Source: Chloroflexi bacterium UBA6622 (GTDB lineage: Bacteria; Chloroflexota; UBA11872). Taken from it: a stretch of 49,018 nt of DNA. Under the pieces are notes generated by a model, which had not been told where the DNA came from, searched no databases, and saw only the letters and a list, made by a program, of their open reading frames with translations. Location of the stretch: the NCBI GenBank assembly GCA_002433065.1, contig DJHK01000021.1, positions 57,080 through 106,097 of the forward strand, read 5' to 3'. A program made the position numbers and the translations under genes. Below are positions 35,912 through 43,824 of the stretch, one piece after another; position 1 is the first letter of the stretch, and every line of letters begins with the position of its first letter.

Positions 35912-36032
35912 CAAGTATCCGTTTGGACTTGATCTAAATCAGACGCTTGGCTCTTACTCGGTAGGTTATCGGTTCAATTCCGAATCGCACTTTAAGAGTT
36001 AGACTACGATCGGTCAGAACCGGAGTAGGGCG

Positions 36033-37004
36033 ATGCAACTTTCCGCCAGCGCGTTACAAGAATTGGACCGAGACGGGTTTGTGGTCGCCCGCAACTGTTT
36101 GTCCCCAAGCACCGACCTTCAGCCTGTCATCGATGAATACGCCGAAATACTCGAGCGTATTGCGACGCGTTTACACAAGGACGGCAAGACCTCGAGCACG
36201 TTCAACCACCTTCCCTTTGGTGACCGTGCAATCGCGATTACCCGAGAAACGGGATTTCTAGATCCCCAACCGTTCGACATCAGCTTCCCCGTCAATGCGT
36301 CACTGACTCCGGATACAGAGTTTCACTTTGGACCCGCCGCGTTCAACCTTCTCCGAACGCCAAGCCTCCTTGATGCCGTAGAGTCGATTATTGGACCGGA
36401 AATCTCATCAAACCCCGTCCAACACGTACGGATCAAAGTTCCCGAACGTTATATCGATGAGGAACGACGGATCGGCCTCATCACTACCACCGCTTGGCAT
36501 CAAGATAATGGCGTGGTGCATGAGGAAGCCGATGACACGGACATGCTGACGGTATGGTTTCCGCTCACAAACGCCAGCGAGGAACACGGATGCCTCAAGG
36601 TTGTTCCTGGAAGCCACCGGGAAGGCCTGCAAGTTCACTGCCCTGGCGGCGGGCAAGGCAGCAAGATCCCCGAGCCTCTTATCCCGGAAGATCAAGCACA
36701 GCCCGTTCCAATGTCGCCAGGTGATGTTCTGTTTATGCACCGGCACTGCATGCACGCATCATTGACCAATGTCAGTGATGAGATCCGGTGGAGTTTTGAC
36801 ATTCGTTACCACCCTACGGGTTCTCCCTCTGGGAGAAGCTTTCTCCCTGGCTTTGTTGCACGAAGTCTGAAAAATCCAGAATCGGAACTGCGAGATCCGA
36901 TTAGATGGAGGGAATCATGGCTAGAAGCACGCGAGCACGTGTTGGCATCCGTGGTTCAACCCAAAGCGCACCGTTGGAATGGAAACCACGAGTTGTGCGC
37001 CTAG
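36033..37004 (+). CDS. Phytanoyl-CoA dioxygenase (PhyH) family protein
   Basis: This 323-residue Fe(II)/2-oxoglutarate-dependent oxygenase of the PhyH family has the iron ligands His156 and Asp158 (WHQDNG) and His241 (CMHASLTN). A following EIRWSFDIRYHP supplies the Arg that holds 2-oxoglutarate. It also has CLKVVPGSH and the family's GDVLFMHRH. Such enzymes hydroxylate diverse small molecules or fatty acyl chains. CGGAGTAGGG precedes ATG. It converges on coaE. Substrate unknown. Confidence 0.92.
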   Translation: MQLSASALQELDRDGFVVARNCLSPSTDLQPVIDEYAEILERIATRLHKDGKTSSTFNHLPFGDRAIAITRETGFLDPQPFDISFPVNASLTPDTEFHFGPAAFNLLRTPSLLDAVESIIGPEISSNPVQHVRIKVPERYIDEERRIGLITTTAWHQDNGVVHEEADDTDMLTVWFPLTNASEEHGCLKVVPGSHREGLQVHCPGGGQGSKIPEPLIPEDQAQPVPMSPGDVLFMHRHCMHASLTNVSDEIRWSFDIRYHPTGSPSGRSFLPGFVARSLKNPESELRDPIRWRESWLEAREHVLASVVQPKAHRWNGNHELCA

Positions 37005-37031
37005 CAATCACTGCCTTTCGGCCTGCCTCGC

Positions 37032-37682
37032 CTATAAGACCTCGTCGCGCTGGGTTGCAGAAGTAAGAGTCGCATCCCAGACTCTCACGACCCGCGCGTG
37101 CAAATCATCCAGAGTCGACGTGTTGTTGATTCGGCTTACGGATCCCTGGGGACATCGGGTCCTAAATTGACGGGCCTTTTCGTCAGGACTGGATTGCGAC
37201 GATAGGCGGAGTAGCACATCATCTTTCCTCATTCCCCGTAAGCTAACGGCCCGATCAACCTGAAGCTGAACCGTCGCCTCAACAATCCATAACGCATCGA
37301 GCAACTCACCAGTCGGCCCCTCGACAATCTTTATTGCTTCAATAACGGTGACAATCTTGTGACTAGGCTTGGAAAGTTTGGCTTTGATCTCTTGATTCAC
37401 TCTGGGGAAAACCAACTTCTCAAGTTGACTAAGGGCTTCAGCATCGCTGAACACGATCTCGGCAAGCGCCCGCCTATCAGGCCAACCATCAGCCATCACG
37501 CCCGGCCCAAAAGATGACGCCACTTCCTCGGCAAGCTCCACATCGCTCGCCAACAAATCTCGAACAATATTGTCAGCATCAATAACACGAGCCCCGAGCG
37601 ATTCTGAAATCTTTCCAACCGTGGATTTTCCAGATCCTAGATTTCCAGTTAGCCCAACCACGAACGAATTAAGCGGTTTCAC
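37032..37682 (-). CDS. coaE: Dephospho-CoA kinase
   Basis: This 216-residue P-loop kinase performs the last step of coenzyme A synthesis. The P-loop GNLGSGKS is at about residues 13-20, after FVVGLTG, followed by ARVIDADNIVRDLL. A RRALAEIVFSD region and a late RQFRTRCPQGS segment with VSRINN complete the fold. GTG 37682 is used as the start. It is divergent from the rib transcription unit across a gap of about 370 bases before the rib promoter. Confidence 0.9.
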   Translation of the reverse strand: MKPLNSFVVGLTGNLGSGKSTVGKISESLGARVIDADNIVRDLLASDVELAEEVASSFGPGVMADGWPDRRALAEIVFSDAEALSQLEKLVFPRVNQEIKAKLSKPSHKIVTVIEAIKIVEGPTGELLDALWIVEATVQLQVDRAVSLRGMRKDDVLLRLSSQSSPDEKARQFRTRCPQGSVSRINNTSTLDDLHARVVRVWDATLTSATQRDEVL

Positions 37683-38052
37683 GGGTATGCCTTGCCCTGC
37701 TCAAGGGTAGATTTGGCTCTGGGATTAGGCCGGTTGGTGGGAGCACACCGCAACGGGAAGTAACGGTGTCACTTCTCATACTCACCTGTTAACTCCGGCT
37801 GTTTGCGACTTCCAGCTTGTCGCCCGATCGAATTTAGCCTATAGCCCAGCCTATCTAATATGACCAATCCATATCGTGTAGATGACTTAGCAGCCGTTGG
37901 CCAGACGCCTATTAACAATTCTTGTTCACCGCAGTGCTCGACCTGCCCACACGTTCGGAGCGTGTAGGTAAAACCCGGTATGCAGATTAGCGATTGGGCT
38001 GCACGTTTCTATTTCTCACAGCGAGACCCATCGGCTATATCCAAGCGAGGGC

Positions 38053-38081
38053 TTGGAGCCACACGAGAGTACACGTATGCT
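38053..38081 (+). promoter_or_regulatory. Sigma70-type promoter for the rib operon
   Basis: TTGGAG (38053-38058) and TATGCT (38076-38081) are separated by exactly 17 bases. Initiation about 7 bases on places the transcript start just before the FMN aptamer, which begins near 38095. The rest of 37683-38050 has no gene, only a few weak hairpins such as ACACG/CGTGT around 37949-37965. Confidence 0.55.
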
Positions 38082-38094
38082 TGGGTACGCACTA

Positions 38095-38241
38095 GCGTGC
38101 CTTCGGGGCAGGGTGACCTCCATATGAGGGGGAATTCCCGACCGGCGGTGAGGCATCATGCCGAGCCCGCGACCCGGCCGTAGCCGGTTGATTCGGTGAA
38201 AATCCGAAGCCGACGGTAGAGTCCGGAAGTGAGAAGGCGCC
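38095..38241 (+). ncRNA. FMN riboswitch (RFN element) with enlarged P2 loop
   Basis: The leader contains the conserved RFN signatures in order: GGGGCAGGGTGA, GACCGGCGGTGAGG, GAGCCCGCGACCCG, GATTCGGTGAAAATCCG, AAGCCGACGGTAGAGTCCGG and GTGAGAAGG. The outer P1 arms GCCTTC and GAAGGC pair. In the normal element the P2 apex is a short GAAATT-like loop; here an extra CCTC-catat-GAGG hairpin is inserted. FMN binding should repress the rib genes that follow. Confidence 0.9.
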
Positions 38242-38244
38242 GTG

Positions 38245-38266
38245 GGCGTGCTCGCGCGTGCACGCC
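38245..38266 (+). promoter_or_regulatory. Hairpin in the rib expression platform
   Basis: GGCGTGC and GCACGCC form a 7-bp stem around an 8-base loop directly after the aptamer. No T-run follows, so transcription termination is not obvious; control by masking the translation start or by Rho-dependent termination is more likely. This is inferred from the layout. Confidence 0.4.
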
Positions 38267-38302
38267 TGTGCTCCGGCGGCTGACGTGTTCAGAGTGATTG
38301 TT

Positions 38303-39436
38303 GTGCTCACCATCGGTTCAGCAACTAACGGAAAACCAGCAAACCACGAACGGACGGCCATGGCCCGCGCCATCGACTTGGCACGACACCGGCAAGGACG
38401 TACGCATCCAAATCCTCCGGTTGGCGCGCTCGTGATCACACGCGACGGGCGCTGTGTTGGTACAGGTTCCACTCAGGCAGCTGGCAACGCGCATGCTGAA
38501 GCGGTAGCACTTACCGAAGCTGGTGCACACGCCCGAGGTGCCACGCTCGTTGTAACACTGGAGCCCTGCAATCACGCTGGTCGAACACCGCCCTGTACCG
38601 AAACAATTGTCAGGGCCGGAATCAATCGAATCGTCATCGGCTGCAGGGATATGAACTCCGCAGTCCGAGGCGGAGGCATCGAATACCTGCGCCAACATGG
38701 TGTCGAGGTTGTACTTGAAACTATCCAGGCTGCTGTTGATCTCGCACAGGGTCACCACAAGCTGTGTCAGACCGGTCGGCCGTTCGTCACCGCAAAATGG
38801 GCCATGACGCTTGACGGGCGTGTAAACGTGCCAGCTGGTGGAGGCCGTATCAGTGGCAGTGCCGCCCATCAGCACGTGCACAAGATTCGCAACTCTGTTG
38901 ACGCGGTGATCACCGGGGCAGAGTCTATTCGCGTTGATGATTCACGTCTTACGGTTCGACCACCTCCCGAAGACGGCCGCCAGCCAATAGGAGTTGTGTT
39001 TGACTCGTTGGCAAGAACAAACCCGGGCGCTCGAGTTTTTCAGTCCGAGGCCCACACGCTCATATTGACCACTCAGGCCGCACCCCTCAGTCGAGTTCGT
39101 ACCCTTGAAGAAGCGGGAGCGACGGTTATCGAATGTTCATCCGAGAAAACCAATCGTATATGTATCGACTCAGCGCTTGCCGTGCTAGGCAACCGCGGTC
39201 TAACAACCGTCCTTCTCGAAGCCGGTCCAACACTAACGAGAGCTTTTCTCGACGCGGAGGCTGTTGATCAGTGCGCGGTTTTTGTCGCGGCATGGACCAT
39301 GGGATCTGGCCAATTAGCGCCTATCTCGGTATCGGAACTCCATAAAGAAGGCTCGCCTGACCAGGCAATGCATCTTGTGGGACCAGACTTGCTGTTTCTT
39401 TCGGATGAGCGACGTTATGGCCCAGGGGCCGCATAG
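38303..39436 (+). CDS. ribD: Bifunctional pyrimidine deaminase/reductase of riboflavin synthesis
   Basis: This protein of about 377 residues has an N-terminal deaminase domain with HAEA (His64) and CNHAGRTPPC (Cys89, Cys98) as zinc ligands, and TVSGxxx-like VGALV strands. The reductase domain begins with PFVTAKWAMTLDGRVNV and has VDAVITGAESIRVDDSRLTVR and LLEAGPTLTRAFL. It deaminates the pyrimidine ring of the GTP-cyclohydrolase product and reduces the ribosyl side chain. The start is uncertain: GTG 38303 gives a normal N-terminus; ATG 38360 would cut the first helix. ribE begins one base after its stop. Confidence 0.9.
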   Translation: MLTIGSATNGKPANHERTAMARAIDLARHRQGRTHPNPPVGALVITRDGRCVGTGSTQAAGNAHAEAVALTEAGAHARGATLVVTLEPCNHAGRTPPCTETIVRAGINRIVIGCRDMNSAVRGGGIEYLRQHGVEVVLETIQAAVDLAQGHHKLCQTGRPFVTAKWAMTLDGRVNVPAGGGRISGSAAHQHVHKIRNSVDAVITGAESIRVDDSRLTVRPPPEDGRQPIGVVFDSLARTNPGARVFQSEAHTLILTTQAAPLSRVRTLEEAGATVIECSSEKTNRICIDSALAVLGNRGLTTVLLEAGPTLTRAFLDAEAVDQCAVFVAAWTMGSGQLAPISVSELHKEGSPDQAMHLVGPDLLFLSDERRYGPGAA

Positions 39437-39437
39437 G

Positions 39438-40088
39438 ATGTTCACAGGAATCGTTGAAGATCTCGGCGTTGTGACCTTCACAAAAATCAGGAAGGGCGTG
39501 CAGCTGATTTCTGTTCGATCAAGTGTTGCAGCGGATTGTGCCAAGCTCGGTGACTCGGTGGCGATCAATGGGGTATGCCTTACGATCGTTGCCACTGACC
39601 ACGACTGCATAACAGTAGAGGCGGTACCGGAAACGCTCAGGCTCACTAACCTGGGTGATCTTAAGGTCCACTCCAAGGTCAACATCGAGCGCCCTCTAGC
39701 CTTCGGCGACGCTATTGGTGGGCATTTTGTACAGGGCCATATCGACACTACTGTGTCATTACTTGATCGCCGACCCGACGGCGGAGCCGAGCTGGTTCGC
39801 TTCACGACTCCAGCCACCTTCACAAAGCAGATCGTCTCGAAAGGTTTTGTCGCACTGGATGGCGTAAGCCTTACCGTGATCGAGCCAGACAGGGACTCTT
39901 TCGCCATCTCCCTCATCCCACACACGAAAAAATCCGTGACACTCGGAAGCGCACCGGTCGGATACCGGGCAAATTTCGAGGCAGATATTGTGGCCAAGTA
40001 TGGTGGGTCGCCAAATCCCCATGGGGCCCTCACGCCGTCAATCGATCAACTCAGATCGGCCGGCTTTGCTCTTGATGAAAATCGATGA
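39438..40088 (+). CDS. ribE: Riboflavin synthase alpha subunit
   Basis: This 216-residue protein dismutates two molecules of 6,7-dimethyl-8-ribityllumazine to riboflavin. It starts MFTGIVEDLGVV with the family-defining MFTGIVE. The tandem beta-barrel repeats have DSVAINGVCLT and, in the second barrel, FVALDGVSLT. GHFVQGHID marks the end of the first repeat. ATG 39438 is one base past ribD; a longer upstream frame lies within ribD. It overlaps ribBA at the 3' end. Confidence 0.94.
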   Translation: MFTGIVEDLGVVTFTKIRKGVQLISVRSSVAADCAKLGDSVAINGVCLTIVATDHDCITVEAVPETLRLTNLGDLKVHSKVNIERPLAFGDAIGGHFVQGHIDTTVSLLDRRPDGGAELVRFTTPATFTKQIVSKGFVALDGVSLTVIEPDRDSFAISLIPHTKKSVTLGSAPVGYRANFEADIVAKYGGSPNPHGALTPSIDQLRSAGFALDENR

Positions 40089-41248
40089 CTTCTAACAAGA
40101 TTGACACGGCGATCGCAACGATACGGGCTGGCGGGATCATCGCCATCATTGACGATGGTCGAGCAATCCCTGACATAGATGTGGTTATGGCCGGCGAGCT
40201 ACTCACCGAAGACACGATGGTCAAGATGCGAACACTCGCTGAGACTGACCTGTACGTTCCAGTCAGCGCCCAGCGGCTTGATGATCTCCAGATCAACCAA
40301 CAACCGCCCATATCGATAGATCCGTTGGCACGACGGACCGCCTTCACCGAAACGATCGGTCTTACAAACAACGCCCTGGACGACACCAGCGATACGAGTT
40401 TCATAACTGTCGTAAAGGCCCTAGCATCAGCGGATCACCATCGGGATTCCTTCACTTCGCCAGGTCCTGTAACCGCCATACGGGCAGGTGAGGGTGGCGT
40501 ACTTCGTCGTCTAGGCCACACAGAAGCGGCGGTCGACCTTGCCGTTCTTGCCGGCCTAGCACCAGTAGGCGTCACGGCACGCACAGCACCTAGTACTCAG
40601 CCCCCGCCAAACATACCTATTGTTTCTATCAGCGAAATTGTGAGCCATCGCCGAGCGAATGAGAAGCTGGTGTTTCGAGTCTCCGCTACGCGATTACCCA
40701 CCGAGTTTGGCGATTTTGAAGCCGTCGCCTTTCACGACACCACCACCCGAGAGGACCATCTTGCGCTCACCCTCGGCGATATCACCGGCGACCCATCCCC
40801 GCTTGTGCGCGTTCATTCCGAATGTCTGACGGGGGATGCCTTGGGCTCGCTCCGCTGCGATTGCGGTGCTCAATTGCGCGCCGCAATGGCTATGATCGGC
40901 GCTGAAGGTCGCGGGATCGTGTTGTACCTGCGGCAAGAAGGTCGCGGGATCGGACTCGCCAACAAGATTCGAGCCTACGAACTACAGGATGGAGGACTCG
41001 ATACCGTTGACGCCAACACTCACCTTGGTTTTGCCGCCGATCTCCGTGATTTTGGTGTCGGCGCCCAAATGTTGTCAGATCTACAAGTCACAAACCTCCG
41101 CTTGCTCACTAACAATCCCAAGAAAACCGAGGGGTTTCAGGCATACGGGCTCAACGTGGTCGAACAGCTACCACTAACCATCACGCCGAGTGACCATAAC
41201 CGCCATTACCTCGATACCAAGCAGCAACGCATGGGACACTTGCTCTGA
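40085..41248 (+). CDS. ribBA: RibBA fusion with a degenerate RibB half
   Basis: This 387-residue protein has an N-terminal domain (about 1-185) corresponding to 3,4-dihydroxy-2-butanone-4-phosphate synthase, but almost all catalytic residues are replaced. The acidic DDEDRENEGD loop reads DDGRAIPDID, the TTGxSAxDR segment is lost, and RPGH is SPGP. Only the GHTEAAVDLAVLAG stretch is kept. The C-terminal GTP cyclohydrolase II domain is intact: the zinc cysteines 247, 258 and 260 in CLTGDALGSLRCDCG, LYLRQEGRGIGL, and TNNPKK. So it should open GTP but probably does not make the four-carbon unit. Confidence 0.9.
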   Translation: MTSNKIDTAIATIRAGGIIAIIDDGRAIPDIDVVMAGELLTEDTMVKMRTLAETDLYVPVSAQRLDDLQINQQPPISIDPLARRTAFTETIGLTNNALDDTSDTSFITVVKALASADHHRDSFTSPGPVTAIRAGEGGVLRRLGHTEAAVDLAVLAGLAPVGVTARTAPSTQPPPNIPIVSISEIVSHRRANEKLVFRVSATRLPTEFGDFEAVAFHDTTTREDHLALTLGDITGDPSPLVRVHSECLTGDALGSLRCDCGAQLRAAMAMIGAEGRGIVLYLRQEGRGIGLANKIRAYELQDGGLDTVDANTHLGFAADLRDFGVGAQMLSDLQVTNLRLLTNNPKKTEGFQAYGLNVVEQLPLTITPSDHNRHYLDTKQQRMGHLL

Positions 41249-41754
41249 TGACAAACCCTGACAAAGCGATCGTGATCGACCCCCTCCTCGAAGGCGCTGG
41301 GCTACGTGTAGCGATCGTCGCCGCGCGCTTCAACGAATTTTTTGTAGGCCACTTAGTTGAAGCCTGCCAGCGTGAACTCCGACGCCACGGCGTGTCAGTA
41401 AATGACCAGACATTGGTGTGGGTACCGGGATCCTTTGAATTGCCCATGGCTGCTCGGGAGCTGATCAGCTCCAATAATCCCGATGTCGTGATATGCCTGG
41501 GCTGCATCATTCGTGGTGAGACGTCACATTATGATCATGTTGCTGCAGAATCGGCCCGCGGCATTGCCCATGCTGCCCTGGATACCGGAACTCCTGTGAT
41601 TTACGGGGTCGTGACTGCAGAAACGGTAGAACAAGCCATCAACCGAAGCGGGGCGAAGGCCGGGAACCGAGGTGCTGACGCCGCCATTGCAGCCATCGCG
41701 ATGAGCCGAACCATCCAAGAAATTCGCGAGCTGTCAAAGGCAAAGAGTCCCTAA
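41248..41754 (+). CDS. ribH: 6,7-dimethyl-8-ribityllumazine synthase
   Basis: This 168-residue protein condenses the pyrimidine intermediate with the four-carbon phosphate to form lumazine. The family motifs are present: AARFNEFFVGHLVEAC, WVPGSFELPMAARE, CLGCIIRGETSHYDHVAAESARG and GVVTAETVEQAINR. The catalytic His in HYDHV is retained. It overlaps ribBA at ATGA and the next gene at TAATG, so translation is coupled throughout. Confidence 0.95.
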   Translation: MTNPDKAIVIDPLLEGAGLRVAIVAARFNEFFVGHLVEACQRELRRHGVSVNDQTLVWVPGSFELPMAARELISSNNPDVVICLGCIIRGETSHYDHVAAESARGIAHAALDTGTPVIYGVVTAETVEQAINRSGAKAGNRGADAAIAAIAMSRTIQEIRELSKAKSP

Positions 41755-42605
41755 TGATAGATGTCCTCGAAGATGAATTCGGTGACATCATCAGCAAGGG
41801 ACGTTTCGGCCTCGGCTTATCCGTGCCTGACCTCGCGCAGCTGGCTGAAGTGCCAGCACATCACATTAACGAGTTCGAGGCCTATCGAAGAGAACCCCGA
41901 GAAGACGAGTCTGCCCAACTCGCCCAAGCCCTTCAGCTTGCGCCTGCATCCCTCTGGGCAATCGCGACCAAGAGCTGGGCTCCGGCGCCAATCGATCTCA
42001 ATCAAGCGGGCACGCAGATCAAACAAGTTTTCCATCCGCCCATGCGGCTCACTCAATATGTGGCTGGTGACAAAAACACGAGTCAAGCTCTTGTCATTGA
42101 CCCGGGGGCTGCGGCCGACCTACTCCTCACCACGATTATCGAATCCCACTGGACCGCTATTGCCATCCTGATTACACATGCCGACAGTGACCATATTGGC
42201 GCCTTAGAGCAACTTAACCGAACACTCAATGTCCCGGTTTTTATTCACCCGACTGAAAAAAATCGCCTCCCCACACCGAGCAACCCCAATCTGCGAACAT
42301 TCAATCACGGTGACCTGTTTACGATCGGCCCATTTGAAATCGAGGCCCGTGGAACACCAGGACATTCTCCCGGCCACACCTCGCTGGTCATACGGGATTT
42401 TGTGCTGGCTGGCGACGCGATCTTCTCAGGTTCCATAGGCCGCACCTCTACGGGACCTGATCACTATGCAAATCATTTAGCCAATGTCGAAGCCCAGCTT
42501 CTATCATTACCAGAGTCAACACGCCTATTTCCGGGGCATGGACCCCCAACAACCGTGGGTGAGGAACAAATACACAACCCTTTCTTTGCATCACGAATAG
42601 CCTGA
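41754..42605 (+). CDS. HTH domain fused to metallo-beta-lactamase fold hydrolase
   Basis: This 283-residue protein has an N-terminal region (residues about 20-75, SVPDLAQLAEVPAHHINEFEAYRREP) resembling an XRE-type helix-turn-helix with a short connector. It is followed by an MBL domain: ITHADSDHIG at 140-149, TPGHSPGHTS, FVLAGDAIF and LFPGHGPPTTVGEE. The normal HxHxDH motif is HADSDH, so the second His is Asp (residue 144), which would alter the zinc site. It begins on ribH's stop (TAATG), so it belongs to the FMN-controlled transcript, suggesting a role linked to flavin status or a regulatory hydrolase. This is an inference. Confidence 0.8.
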   Translation: MIDVLEDEFGDIISKGRFGLGLSVPDLAQLAEVPAHHINEFEAYRREPREDESAQLAQALQLAPASLWAIATKSWAPAPIDLNQAGTQIKQVFHPPMRLTQYVAGDKNTSQALVIDPGAAADLLLTTIIESHWTAIAILITHADSDHIGALEQLNRTLNVPVFIHPTEKNRLPTPSNPNLRTFNHGDLFTIGPFEIEARGTPGHSPGHTSLVIRDFVLAGDAIFSGSIGRTSTGPDHYANHLANVEAQLLSLPESTRLFPGHGPPTTVGEEQIHNPFFASRIA

Positions 42606-42672
42606 TTGGATCCGAATAAGCGAAAATAAGGGGGAGGACGGTCGCTGCATTACCTCGTGGCCGGAGCCAAGT

Positions 42673-43476
42673 ATGTTTGTTTTTGATATTTCAACAAGAT
42701 TCGCGTGCTCCACACTGCTTTTCAGATCGCTATCACTCGATGACGCACTGGCAGCTATCGCAAAAACCAAGCTGTCCTATGTTGATCTCTGGTCGACCCC
42801 TGACACATTGATGCACGTCGATCCCTCACGGGATTCGGCTGGCGAACTAAAAGCCAAGCTCGCGGACAACAACCTGCGACCATCATCTATTTCAGCCTAC
42901 GCAACATTTGGGAGCGACCTCGTTAAACGACTTGACCTCGCTGCTGCCATCGGAGCACCCCTTGTCATTGCCACCGCGCCAGTGCGGGAATATGAACGAC
43001 GTGAGGCCTCCGATGACGTTCGGGCACTCGGCCGGGAAGCCCAGGAACGAGGCATAACCCTCGCTCTAGCAAATCAGATCGGGACGTGGCTCGACGAGCC
43101 AAGCGAGATTTCCAGTTTTCTGGATGATGTGGGCCATCCACGCATAACCCTCAGCCTGACACCTCCCCATGCGCGATTGGCCGGCACCACTTGGCAGGCC
43201 ATCGTTGAAGCCGCTGGAACCCGACTGGGTAACGTGTGCCTGTGGAGCGTCAGCCCAGACATCGAGAGCGTCGACCATATGGGCCCTGGTGAAGACCAAG
43301 TCCCCGGCAATGGAAAGACTAACTTCAAAAAGATCACACATCTGCTGGAAGACCAAAACTACTTCGGTATGTTCACGTTTATCTGGAATGGCACCCAAGA
43401 CTGGACGGTCGCCCAAACGGTCTCACATATCGAAAAAGCGCGGGGACACGTGCTTGCGGTCGCCAAAGGTTCCTAG
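42673..43476 (+). CDS. Sugar phosphate isomerase/epimerase-type TIM barrel
   Basis: This 267-residue protein belongs to the AP endonuclease 2/xylose isomerase-like barrel superfamily. It has the alternating strand-helix pattern: FACSTLLFRSLSLDDALAAI, YVDLWSTP, LDLAAAIGAPLVIATAP and a middle TLALANQIGTWLDEPSE; the last part FTFIWNGTQDWTV is aromatic. Canonical metal ligands (Glu, Asp, His, Glu) are not all obvious. A 67-base gap separates it from the MBL gene. It is probably an isomerase or epimerase of carbohydrate-like compounds; substrate unknown. Confidence 0.75.
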   Translation: MFVFDISTRFACSTLLFRSLSLDDALAAIAKTKLSYVDLWSTPDTLMHVDPSRDSAGELKAKLADNNLRPSSISAYATFGSDLVKRLDLAAAIGAPLVIATAPVREYERREASDDVRALGREAQERGITLALANQIGTWLDEPSEISSFLDDVGHPRITLSLTPPHARLAGTTWQAIVEAAGTRLGNVCLWSVSPDIESVDHMGPGEDQVPGNGKTNFKKITHLLEDQNYFGMFTFIWNGTQDWTVAQTVSHIEKARGHVLAVAKGS

Positions 43477-43496
43477 CGCCGATCGATCTTATGTCC

Positions 43497-43814
43497 CTAT
43501 GCCTCCGGTGGGCCGGTGGTCAGACTCAGCAGCCGGCGTTCAAATTTCTCGAGGCGTGCCTCTGCTCGTGTCACTCGCGCCTCTACCGCATCTAACTCCG
43601 CCTCAGCATCACGGAGCTCAGCCCGCGCGTCATGAAGATCAGGCTCAAACCCCGGCTCATCACTAAAGGTCAAACAGCAAAACCAGGCTTCTAAAACACG
43701 GACTTGTGCCTGGGCCAGTAATGATCGTTCAACTTTTAGGGACCGACGCTGCCGCGCCACATACGCCTGGTAAACAGAATTCCCAGATCCGGAAAATCGT
43801 TTGGTCGGGGTCAT
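43497..43814 (-). CDS. Coiled-coil protein behind the PLP racemase-like gene
   Basis: This 105-residue ORF starts at ATG 43814, 11 bases after the stop of the PLP gene and so probably in the same transcript. The second half is a strong heptad coiled coil rich in Ala, Arg, Glu (DARAELRDAEAELDAVEARV). Two Cys are adjacent (FCC) before it. No domain is recognised. A longer frame (to 44102) overlaps the racemase and is not credible. Confidence 0.55.
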   Translation of the reverse strand: MTPTKRFSGSGNSVYQAYVARQRRSLKVERSLLAQAQVRVLEAWFCCLTFSDEPGFEPDLHDARAELRDAEAELDAVEARVTRAEARLEKFERRLLSLTTGPPEA

Positions 43815-43824
43815 CGGACAACGA

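Noticed and set aside
37980..38183. 67-codon plus-strand ORF in the rib leader
   Set aside because: It overlaps the FMN aptamer, whose conserved blocks explain the sequence; the translation has no family pattern.
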